Shown: in pieces, positions 46,034-54,015 of the stretch | How the letters are laid out: each line of letters starts with the position of its first letter | How positions within the stretch are numbered: the first letter of the stretch is position 1 | Origin: CAYNFR01 sp964616755 | GTDB taxonomy: Bacteria > Bacteroidota > Bacteroidia > Chitinophagales > Saprospiraceae | Reading direction: 5' to 3' | NCBI GenBank assembly: GCA_964616755.1 | Contig: CAZTSI010000013.1 | Coordinates: 1 to 64,000 of the forward strand | Length of the DNA stretch: 64,000 nucleotides | The notes under the pieces: generated by a model | Databases searched by the model: none | What the model saw: only the letters and a program-made list of their open reading frames with translations | Told to the model about the DNA's origin: nothing | Program-made: the position numbers and the translations under genes

Positions 46034-46269
46034 AATTTATCCCATAGAAATACTCTATTCAATATAGACGTCTGAATACGCAGGCACTTCTTTTTGTAGT
46101 GGTTTACAAAAAGAAGTATAAAAAGCCGAAGACAATGCCCCACAAAAGCAACATACCCCTAATATCTACTTTCAAAAATCAAGAAGCCTTATATAGAGAT
46201 ATTAACACGATGTAGCTCGGCCTAAAAGCCAAACCAACTAAGAAGATACACATTTACTTGGCCGTCTTA

Positions 46270-46407
46270 CTACTTTATGGGCAATAAAATATCAAACCAC
46301 TGAATAAACAAGCCCACTAAAATGCCAAGACCTACCTTATAGCTCATTGGCCAACTTGCATTTGATACAAACAGAAAGTCAAAATAGATTTTGGATAATC
46401 TTCCTTT
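46270..46407 (-). pseudogene. Short membrane-protein-like remnant
   Basis: A 45-codon open stretch on the minus strand without a clear start reads as ASWPMSYKVGLGILVG followed by a hydrophobic segment LFIQWFDILLPIK and a stop at 46270-46272. It looks like the end of a membrane protein and could be real or chance. It lies directly after the 3' end of the fusion gene. The rest of 45849-46527 holds the terminator above and nothing else I can support. Confidence 0.25.
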
Positions 46408-46527
46408 TTAAGACCTTACTATTTTATGTTCTGACTTAGTACGAACGAAAGACGAGGCTCGCCTCACTAATTTTCCCTTGGTAGAAATGCACAATAAAGA
46501 CTAAATCCAACCTTATGACAGACCGTC

Positions 46528-49500
46528 TTAAAGGGAAGACAACTTAATAGTACCTAATGTATCGCCCTTTCGAATTGTACAGGTTTTCGTACGAATCTTA
46601 CCATGAACTAAATCATTTTTGCCCTGATCAAGGATCGTTTTCATTTTTAAATGATCCATCACTAAGTCGTTGCCAATTAGATCAAGCTCTTTTTGACTCA
46701 TAAAATAGAAATTCAAAGTATGGTCAGTGGCGGCCGTCACATCTTCCAATCCGAGATCTTCGACGTTTGCTATTCCCGTACCAGTGTAGTATATGGCTAA
46801 TACCCTAAGTAGCAGGTCAAAAAACCCACCTTTTTGGCTCCAAGTTACAGTGCCAAAATTTTCGTTATCATGGACGATAATATCTATGGTCTTCGCCCCT
46901 CTCTCTACGGCATAAGCTATTGGGATAAAGACTCGTAAACCACCATCAACCCAAACTTCGCCTTCTTTGTACAAATTGGACATAAAAACAGGTGTATTGG
47001 CACTAGCCCAGATCCAGTCAATCATATCATCGTAAGAATAATCCTGGGTGGATTTAAAGCCAGGCCTACTTGTTGTTAGGCTCGTAACAGCAGCAGTAAA
47101 TTCAAGGCCTTCTTCTTTAATTTTTAGAAAATCATCAAAGGTAAAATCTTCCATAATTCTGCGACGCAAATTGAAGGTCTCGCCTACGGTATCCTTGCCT
47201 GTGAGTAGCCTCCATAAAAAAAGAAGTGGTCGAATATTTCCCTTTTTTGTAAATGGATTGACATTAAAAATATCCTTTTGGGTAATCTCTGTGTATTGTT
47301 TTCGCAGATCGTTAAACTTATTGAGTAATACAGACGGCCCCATCAAGCTACCCGTACTAGTGCCTACAACAAGCTGGTATTTGTGCTCCAATTGCTGACA
47401 TAGAGCTTCGGCAACTCCAACGCCCCATGCACCCCGTGCACCGCCCCCGGATATAACTAGGGCGCGCTCCGGACTTGGCAATAGTTCACTATCTGAAATA
47501 TCCATTCTCCTCTTCCAGTAATCTGAGAGGAACACATTGTGGGGATCTTGTTTTTTTCTTATCTCCATAAAGGCATCCCACATGGGATATTGGGATTTCA
47601 GATAACCCGCCCATTCCTTCTGGTCATAGTTTGGCAAAAACTTAGCCCAATGTAGCCTATATGGAATGCCATTATTACGGAATAATCGCCAAAACTGATC
47701 GTAAAAGCCTCCACAATCAGAGGGATCACCTTCGTTTGCTCGATACCAAAACAAATCTACACGAAGGACATTCCCGTGATCGGAATCATCCTCGGCATAA
47801 GCTGGGCTCAACCAAAATTTACTTTTCTTTCCAGCATATAGTTCTGTCATGCTAAACCCAGTGGCGCTAAGTCCATTATCTTTAAAATAATCGCTCATTA
47901 AGGCCATCACTTGCTGGGTATACTCCAATGGAATCCATATTTCTGTGAATTCAATTCCCATCATAATGTCGCTGGCCTGATTATCCATTGGTAAACTTCG
48001 CCACATATAATCGTGAAACTGTACCTCCCGAAGGTCCTTTATCTTAGTTCTGGACTGCAACATTCCCAAAAGTTTAGGAAAGAGCTTTAGATAAAGTTTT
48101 CGAAATAAAGAAAAAGGTAGGACAATGAGTAGGATACTCAGTATCCACAAAACTGATACAAATAAACCGGTAAATAGGTAGGAAAGAAATGAGCCTAGCC
48201 TTTTACTCCATAACCAGTGGACATCCGTATATAAATTGGAAAAGGCGGAACCAGTTTTCGCCCAGATCGTAAAAAAGCCCCTATTTCCAGCAATTGTAAA
48301 CAACAAGGCTGCACCGATTTCTTCTAGATATGTTGTGAACCGGTTTCGAGTGAATTCCTTATATGCGCGTGCAATACCGTTCTGAAATGTTTCGTGCAGA
48401 GGCACTTGTTCTGCAGTCCAAATAGCGAGCCTTTCAATACCTTCCTGAGGATACCATAATATCCTTGAATAATGATTTTGTTCAAAGAATGTTTGCAAAC
48501 TCGGGTAATGTATAGTGCCGTGACCTGTTAAATCTACTGGACAAGGGCAATATTTGTGTTCAGCATTTCCTGGACTGCGAGAGTCAGTATCAAGGTATTG
48601 TGGAACAATAATTTCCTGGCCTCGAATATTGAAGTTCTCGCTAAATTGAATCCTTACTTTGGTTATGATCCCTAAGAGTCCCAAAGAAACACCTGCGGCT
48701 CGAAATAAGTCTTCGTTCTCGGATTCGACAATCCATTTAGCATCACCAGTTCCATCCATTATTCTAAAAGCCAGAAAATTGGCCTCTAGGCTAGATTTTA
48801 AGCTTCCTCCTGCACTACCTGTGCTCAAAAATCCACCAATTGTTTGATGAGTAATCCCACCTAAGTCACTCAATGTCCATCCCTTGTCTGCAGCTTGAAG
48901 AAGAAGACTGTTGTTTAAATTGGATTCGTCGCTAGGATCATATGGATCAACTCCTATATGTATTCCCGCTTCAACTTCAGCAACACCTTTTTCCTCATCA
49001 ATCCAAGTAAACTTGTTCATTCTATCCATCATAATATTGATGTTCCCACCACCAGGTGCCTGTTGTATGGTAGTACTGTTCGGCTGAAATCCCTGATCTG
49101 AGTAAATGGCCCATGCGACCGAATGAGTGGCTCCCCTCACCCTTACCTTAAGTTTATTGTTAACCGCGTATTTGATGAGATTTGAAATGTCAGCTTCGCT
49201 ATTAGGGTGATAAAAACCATCCTCCCCGAGTTCGGGAAGATTGTTGCCTTGAACTGGCAATCCTCTCCACAGGAACACTGATGGCAACATATTATACAAT
49301 AAATAGATGCCCAGAAGGCTGAAGCTAAGCGAAGTAAGGGCTATAGTCAAAAGGATAAGCGTTTCATACATTGGAGCCAATCTGCGGATTCCTACTAAGG
49401 TGCTTCCTATTTCATAGGCAAAAAAGGCTAAATCAAGTGCGACCAGAAAGCTTACAAGATAGTATGTTCGGACACGGGTTTTGTATTCATATTTCTTCAA

Positions 49501-49740
49501 TAAATACCATGCAATGAATGTGTTGAACAGAAGGACAGGCACTTCGAAAAAATGTACTACAAGAAGGCATTGAAATGTATCACCACCCATTACACAAAAG
49601 GACCATGGGTGCCCCAACCAACTAGGTAAATGGGCTGCAAGTATTCCCAAAATAGCACCGGCCAACAACATAAATGCATATGCATTAGCGAGTGATTGCA
49701 AATGATCAAAGCTTATCGAGGATTTATTTTTAATAGGCAT
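46528..49740 (-). CDS. Four-helix membrane module fused to aldonolactone-oxidase-type flavoprotein and patatin lipase
   Basis: 1070-residue protein, coordinates from the ATG at 49740. Residues 18-155: four likely membrane helices with Cys49, Cys58, IRRLAP (118-123) and Glu126. Residues 170-370: FAD-binding PCMH-type domain with RGATHS (202-207; His206 sits where aldonolactone oxidases attach FAD covalently) and GGITHQTIGGFLSTGSAGG. A hydrophobic segment of about 30 residues near 516-546 may be a membrane helix or hairpin. The ALO-type C-terminal part has HWAK at 697-700 and DPHNVFLSDYWKRR. Residues 759-985: patatin domain with oxyanion loop GGGARG (765-770), nucleophile Ser795 in GTSTG and Asp932 in DGG. 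Thus both an oxidase and a lipase site look intact. It follows the small TM gene by 57 bases. Substrates unknown; the longer TTG start at 49797 is less likely. Confidence 0.85.
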   Translation of the reverse strand: MPIKNKSSISFDHLQSLANAYAFMLLAGAILGILAAHLPSWLGHPWSFCVMGGDTFQCLLVVHFFEVPVLLFNTFIAWYLLKKYEYKTRVRTYYLVSFLVALDLAFFAYEIGSTLVGIRRLAPMYETLILLTIALTSLSFSLLGIYLLYNMLPSVFLWRGLPVQGNNLPELGEDGFYHPNSEADISNLIKYAVNNKLKVRVRGATHSVAWAIYSDQGFQPNSTTIQQAPGGGNINIMMDRMNKFTWIDEEKGVAEVEAGIHIGVDPYDPSDESNLNNSLLLQAADKGWTLSDLGGITHQTIGGFLSTGSAGGSLKSSLEANFLAFRIMDGTGDAKWIVESENEDLFRAAGVSLGLLGIITKVRIQFSENFNIRGQEIIVPQYLDTDSRSPGNAEHKYCPCPVDLTGHGTIHYPSLQTFFEQNHYSRILWYPQEGIERLAIWTAEQVPLHETFQNGIARAYKEFTRNRFTTYLEEIGAALLFTIAGNRGFFTIWAKTGSAFSNLYTDVHWLWSKRLGSFLSYLFTGLFVSVLWILSILLIVLPFSLFRKLYLKLFPKLLGMLQSRTKIKDLREVQFHDYMWRSLPMDNQASDIMMGIEFTEIWIPLEYTQQVMALMSDYFKDNGLSATGFSMTELYAGKKSKFWLSPAYAEDDSDHGNVLRVDLFWYRANEGDPSDCGGFYDQFWRLFRNNGIPYRLHWAKFLPNYDQKEWAGYLKSQYPMWDAFMEIRKKQDPHNVFLSDYWKRRMDISDSELLPSPERALVISGGGARGAWGVGVAEALCQQLEHKYQLVVGTSTGSLMGPSVLLNKFNDLRKQYTEITQKDIFNVNPFTKKGNIRPLLFLWRLLTGKDTVGETFNLRRRIMEDFTFDDFLKIKEEGLEFTAAVTSLTTSRPGFKSTQDYSYDDMIDWIWASANTPVFMSNLYKEGEVWVDGGLRVFIPIAYAVERGAKTIDIIVHDNENFGTVTWSQKGGFFDLLLRVLAIYYTGTGIANVEDLGLEDVTAATDHTLNFYFMSQKELDLIGNDLVMDHLKMKTILDQGKNDLVHGKIRTKTCTIRKGDTLGTIKLSSL

Positions 49741-49797
49741 TGCAATGTGTGTTGAGGTAAAGAATGGGCGGAACGACCAAGTTATCCAACCCTTCAA

Positions 49798-50274
49798 TTA
49801 ATGTGGATGGAGAGCGCGGGTTAATTTGTAGTTAGTTATTACACCTAGGGCTATACTTAGCAATAGAATTACTGCAATACCGCTCATAATCATCGTTTCC
49901 CAAAAAGGTGCTGCACGACGGATAGAGTCAAGTACCAAGGTTGTCTGAAAAGTCAGATAAACAATATTAACCACATTGGTCATTGTCAATAAAAGATTGA
50001 CCTGAAGTGCATTTTCTCGTGCGTATTTTTTAAAATAATACCAGGCATAAAAGACACTAAATCCTATAATAGGAACACCCCATAAATAAAGAATAACCTG
50101 ACAAGCGACTATGCTACCTCCTGCACGGCAGGTTGACCAGTGATACCCCAAAATATCAGGAACATACCCTAGCAATAATCCCGTAGCAATCGATCCTATT
50201 ACAAAAAAGCCAAAAGACTTAAGAAACTTCTCGGCGCTAAGCCATTTTTTTGAATTGACAGCAGTTCTTTCCAT
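49798..50274 (-). CDS. Stand-alone membrane module, paralogue of the fusion's N-terminus
   Basis: 158-residue membrane protein with about four hydrophobic segments. It is clearly related to the first 155 residues of the fusion protein downstream: LGYHWSTC against LGHPWSFC, AWYYFKKY against AWYLLKKY, and SIRRAAPFWET against GIRRLAPMYET. When the fusion is read from its ATG at 49740, Cys49, Cys58, Arg119 and Glu126 have identical numbers in both. The pair may form a disulfide or a cofactor or quinone site. I recognise no named family. First gene of the operon; TATATTTA at 50296-50303 on the minus strand is a near match to the promoter element. Confidence 0.8.
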   Translation of the reverse strand: MERTAVNSKKWLSAEKFLKSFGFFVIGSIATGLLLGYVPDILGYHWSTCRAGGSIVACQVILYLWGVPIIGFSVFYAWYYFKKYARENALQVNLLLTMTNVVNIVYLTFQTTLVLDSIRRAAPFWETMIMSGIAVILLLSIALGVITNYKLTRALHPH

Positions 50275-50563
50275 GGTGGGCAGGTTGATACAAGGTAAAT
50301 ATAGTCGTGTTTATACAATAAATACGTAAATCACAATTTTATTTCGATTATTATACAATTTCCATAAAGGGATGACACGTCGCCTATTATATAGTAAACG
50401 TTGGATTGCTACACCAAGTTAAAATGAAGATACTTTCATAATTAAACTATCTCCGGACAGAGATTCTCGCCTATTCAAAAGTAACCAACGAGCTAAAATA
50501 GCTATTCGACCTTTCAAAATTTAAGTTCGGATTATACTGCATTTTTTATAGTATCAGTCCATA

Positions 50564-50907
50564 ATGACGCAGATAGAGATAGCATATACTACCGGTAAAT
50601 TACTTTACGCATTGGCTTCGCAATTTTATTGGCCGAGATGCTTTAAGGATCCAAAAAATCCGAATCAATCATAGTTCCCAGCAATTTGTGAAGAAATAAT
50701 ACACAGACACTGAAACTAGAGTTTGCAGGGCTAAAGGCTTCCTTTCATAAAGCCGAAGTTCAACTTTCTGCGCTGTCGTTCTCTTTATTGGACAATCCAC
50801 TTGACCCTACTCACTATGAAGACGTAGCCCATCTTATTAAAAATACAGCGGACATCAGCATCGATGAACATGAAAACAGGAAACACAAAACTATCTTCTT
50901 AAGTTGA
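50564..50907 (+). pseudogene. Two out-of-frame coding remnants
   Basis: A 36-codon ORF from ATG 50564 to stop 50672-50674 (TTGKLLYALASQFYWPRCF) is followed in another frame by a start-less 71-codon stretch from 50692 to stop 50905-50907 (ALSFSLLDNPLDPTHYEDV and DISIDEHENRKHKTIFLS). Both have protein-like composition and together suggest one frameshifted gene. I recognise no family. The remainder of 50275-51092 is AT-rich with nothing else supported. Confidence 0.35.
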
Positions 50908-51092
50908 ACTGCGATGTTTTATCCATACGCTTGCTATGGAGTTAGTCGTAATTCTCATATGACTGGTCGTAGCTATGCCTCAATTAGTCAAATGGCTTGT
51001 AACACCTGTACAATTGTCCTCGTTACTTTAGCGAATCTATGATTCAATAGCTGCATCAACCTTTTTATTTTACTGCTTTAAATCAATTAATT

Positions 51093-51434
51093 ATGTTAAT
51101 CAAATCCATGTTATTTAGCGCATTATTCAGCATCTCAGGCATGAACATCCAGGTATCAAATGAAATTACTAAAGACAAAGAGCCTCACAAGGAAATATCA
51201 GCAGCAATTTCGCAATTGATCAAAAACATTGAATTTATACAAGCTGATCTGCCCACATTTGAACGAATAAATGTGAAGTTCATGTTTAATGAGAAAAATG
51301 AAATCGTAGTACTGAGTACGGACAATCTACAATTTGACTACCAGTTAAAAAATGCATTGAATTATAAAAAAATTGAAGATCTCGACAAAGAGTCTTTCAA
51401 AGTTTATATTGTTCCGATTGTATTAAAACAATAA
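51093..51434 (+). CDS. Small exported protein of unknown function
   Basis: 113-residue protein with an N-terminal hydrophobic stretch (MLIKSMLFSALFSISGM) suggesting a signal peptide. The C-terminal half has the pattern of small Bacteroidota periplasmic proteins that resemble TonB C-terminal folds: INVKFMFNEKNEIVVLSTDN followed by LKNALNYKKI and a closing strand FKVYIVPIVLK. Function unknown. It has its own strong terminator after it. Confidence 0.7.
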   Translation: MLIKSMLFSALFSISGMNIQVSNEITKDKEPHKEISAAISQLIKNIEFIQADLPTFERINVKFMFNEKNEIVVLSTDNLQFDYQLKNALNYKKIEDLDKESFKVYIVPIVLKQ

Positions 51435-51482
51435 TAATAGGGTGCATTCACTTGCAATCGCCATAATCCAACTAGGCTCTAC

Positions 51483-51514
51483 AAGACGAACTATCACCAG
51501 TTCGTCTTTTTTTC
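51483..51514 (+). terminator. Strong intrinsic terminator
   Basis: AAGACGAACT pairs perfectly with AGTTCGTCTT around ATCACC, followed by a T run. It ends the transcript of the small exported protein. Confidence 0.92.
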
Positions 51515-51578
51515 TTGTACGATTAAAGCATCCGCATTTATAGGTTCAAAAAGATATCATATGACTAAAAAAACTCAT

Positions 51579-51595
51579 ATTTGCACAGTGCAAAT
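51579..51595. promoter_or_regulatory. Perfect palindrome before the GH20 gene
   Basis: ATTTGCAC-A-GTGCAAAT is a perfect 8+1+8 inverted repeat ending 8 bases before the ATG at 51604. Its left arm overlaps CATATTTG, one base off the -7 consensus, so a bound repressor would block initiation. It could also be a translational hairpin. Confidence 0.5.
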
Positions 51596-51603
51596 CACAC
51601 GAC

Positions 51604-53970
51604 ATGAACCTGAGATTTAGTCTAGCCCTTTTTTGTATCATTGTTTTAGCGGCGTGCCAATCAGAAAAAACTTCTGCGCCTAGCTTTACGGACGAAGATC
51701 GAGCAAAGAACCTCCTTCTACCGATACCTTCTACTATTCAATTTGGCAAAAAGACGCTCGACCTCAGCGAAGGATTGAAAACAGCGCAATCAGCATTAGT
51801 TCCAGGATTTTTATTCGATGATCTCTTGGGCACTGATGGTTCAATTCCACTCCAATTGAGTTGTACTAACACAACACCCAACCTATCCACCCCTCTAAAC
51901 AGTGAATATTGGCTAAATATCAATGAAAAGGGTGTTGCGATAAAGGCAGGGGATTACGGATCTTTCATTCATGCCTTGCAGTCCTTGCGCCAAATACTTC
52001 GCCAGTATCCGATTACTGCTGTACCTTATCTCACTATTCACGATCGATCTCGATACGCCTGGCGTGGATTAATGATTGACGTAAGTCGTAGATGGATACC
52101 TATACAAAAAATTAAAGAGCAAGTTGACATTATGTCTTCATATAAGATGAATGTATTGCACTTACATCTATCTGACAATCAATCATTTAGAATTGAATCA
52201 AAGACATTTCCACGACTACATGAGCTCGCTAGTCGAGGCGAATATTATACACAAGATGATATTCGGCATTTGATCCAGTATGCGGGGGAGAGAGGCGTGG
52301 TTATCGTCCCTGAATTTAATATGCCTGGCCATGCTACAAGTTGGTTGCTAGCATATCCAGGGCTCGGCGCCAAAGACACCGTTTATACCTTGCGGGATTC
52401 GTATGGAGTATTTGCAGAAGCCTTAAACCCCCTGAATGATAAGGTGTATGAATTTTTGACGAGCTTTTTTACAGAAATGGCTTCTCTCTTTCCATCTACC
52501 CACATGCATGTGGGTGGCAACGAAGTATTGCCCGACGATTGGATTAGTAGTGAATCGATGAAAGCAACGATGCAGCGACTTAAGCTCACTACCGTTCAAG
52601 AACTACAGCTCGTCTTTAATTATAAGTTGGAGAGAATCCTTAGCTCTCTCGGGAAGACCATGATTGCCTGGGATGAGGCATTGCATCCACAGCTTGTCGA
52701 TAAAGGAATCTTGATACAATCTTGGCGGGGATCAGATGTAACTATACAATCAGCAAGAATGGGCGTCCCCACCCTTCATTCGGCAGGGTGGTATCTGGAT
52801 CAGAAATTAACCATAGGAGAATTGTACATGTCCGAACCGACCATCGACATAAATGCTATCAATATCGACATTGACTCAGATCAGTGGAGTTCTTATGCAT
52901 TGCAGGTTGACTTTAGAGGTCAATTCATTCCTGCGCAGTTATTTGTTTTTGGCGCTAAAAACGCTCTTAGAGGAATAATGATGATGGCTGACAAAATTTC
53001 GGCATTTGAAAAAGCCAGTATAAAAGACAATATTCTCAGTTTTACCGTACAAAACAATTTCGGCTTGATGACCGCCTCTATGGATCTTGGCAATTCTGAG
53101 GCTATTACAGGGCAATTACAAATGGCAAATTTTTCGTTAGGTGTTAAAGGAAAAAAGGTTGGTGGTCATGATATGAATGAAGGCATAAAGCTACCTATCT
53201 TCAAAACGGCTATCGAACTTTCACCTGAGCAACTTCAAAACATTCAAGGAGGCGAAGCATGCCTCTGGACGGAATTAACGAACGAGCAAACCCTCAACAG
53301 CAGGATCTGGCCAGCGGCATTGGCTGTTGCAGAAAAATTATGGTCTCCAAAATCTCATACATCTGATTCATCAAATGATATCTATCGACGTATAATTAAT
53401 GAAAATGATCACTTGCGCACTCTTGCTGCCAATCCCGGTTCATTTCAACAATCGTGGATTGAGGACTTCCAATTGCCTGCTCCTGAAACGGCATTATTAC
53501 AAACTTATATAGCTCTACTTGAACCCTCAAAACATTATGAGCGACTGACAACGCAAATGGATATCACTATTCACACCCCCTTGAACAGCCTTTCAGATGC
53601 CGCACTACCCGAATCCTTTGAATCTTACCGATTTGGTCAGCTTGTCAAGCTTTACAACCAAGGTGAAATATCCACTGAATTATATTTGCAAATGAGCTTA
53701 ACCCTAGAAACTTGGTCAAAACTTTATGGTCAATTGAAAGAGCTAGTCATCGAAACACCGAGTCTGAACAAGTCGGAAATACAGCTCATAGCGTTATCTG
53801 ATTTGTCTAAAATGGCTATTGTTGTAATGAACAAAGGTAGCCTAGACGCGAAAGAATTGGCCTATTATGAACGACTTAAAAGTGCCGTTTCGAAACCAAT
53901 TAACTCCGTTGTTCTTGCCCCTGTACCGCATCTAATAGCTTTAATCGAAATCCATCTCGCACAATTGTAA
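51604..53970 (+). CDS. GH20 beta-hexosaminidase-like lipoprotein with altered active site
   Basis: 788-residue lipoprotein: lipobox LAAC at Cys18. Residues 30-135 resemble the N-terminal GH20b domain; the GH20 barrel runs from YAWRGLMIDVSRRWIP (about 151) with VLHLHLSDNQSF, EFNMPGHATSW and a C-terminal IQGGEACLWTE. The catalytic pair, normally Asp-Glu in GGDE, reads HVGGNEV (N306-E307), so the Asp that orients the substrate acetamido group is Asn. Glu307, the acid, is kept. Between GWYLDQ (about 395) and GGEACLWTE (about 549) there are about 150 residues, well above the usual loop, with an unrecognised inserted part at roughly 415-530. Activity may be low, changed or lost. Periplasmic or surface; a possible operator precedes it. 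Confidence 0.85.
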   Translation: MNLRFSLALFCIIVLAACQSEKTSAPSFTDEDRAKNLLLPIPSTIQFGKKTLDLSEGLKTAQSALVPGFLFDDLLGTDGSIPLQLSCTNTTPNLSTPLNSEYWLNINEKGVAIKAGDYGSFIHALQSLRQILRQYPITAVPYLTIHDRSRYAWRGLMIDVSRRWIPIQKIKEQVDIMSSYKMNVLHLHLSDNQSFRIESKTFPRLHELASRGEYYTQDDIRHLIQYAGERGVVIVPEFNMPGHATSWLLAYPGLGAKDTVYTLRDSYGVFAEALNPLNDKVYEFLTSFFTEMASLFPSTHMHVGGNEVLPDDWISSESMKATMQRLKLTTVQELQLVFNYKLERILSSLGKTMIAWDEALHPQLVDKGILIQSWRGSDVTIQSARMGVPTLHSAGWYLDQKLTIGELYMSEPTIDINAINIDIDSDQWSSYALQVDFRGQFIPAQLFVFGAKNALRGIMMMADKISAFEKASIKDNILSFTVQNNFGLMTASMDLGNSEAITGQLQMANFSLGVKGKKVGGHDMNEGIKLPIFKTAIELSPEQLQNIQGGEACLWTELTNEQTLNSRIWPAALAVAEKLWSPKSHTSDSSNDIYRRIINENDHLRTLAANPGSFQQSWIEDFQLPAPETALLQTYIALLEPSKHYERLTTQMDITIHTPLNSLSDAALPESFESYRFGQLVKLYNQGEISTELYLQMSLTLETWSKLYGQLKELVIETPSLNKSEIQLIALSDLSKMAIVVMNKGSLDAKELAYYERLKSAVSKPINSVVLAPVPHLIALIEIHLAQL

Positions 53971-54015
53971 AAAGCTTGAAACCTTTCCTTGATTATAACA
54001 AGGTATGTCAAGCCA

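Noticed and set aside
45775..46143. 122-codon minus-strand ORF across the glycosyltransferase end and the terminator
   Set aside because: Composition is typical of AT-rich non-coding DNA, and it overlaps a real gene and a terminator hairpin.
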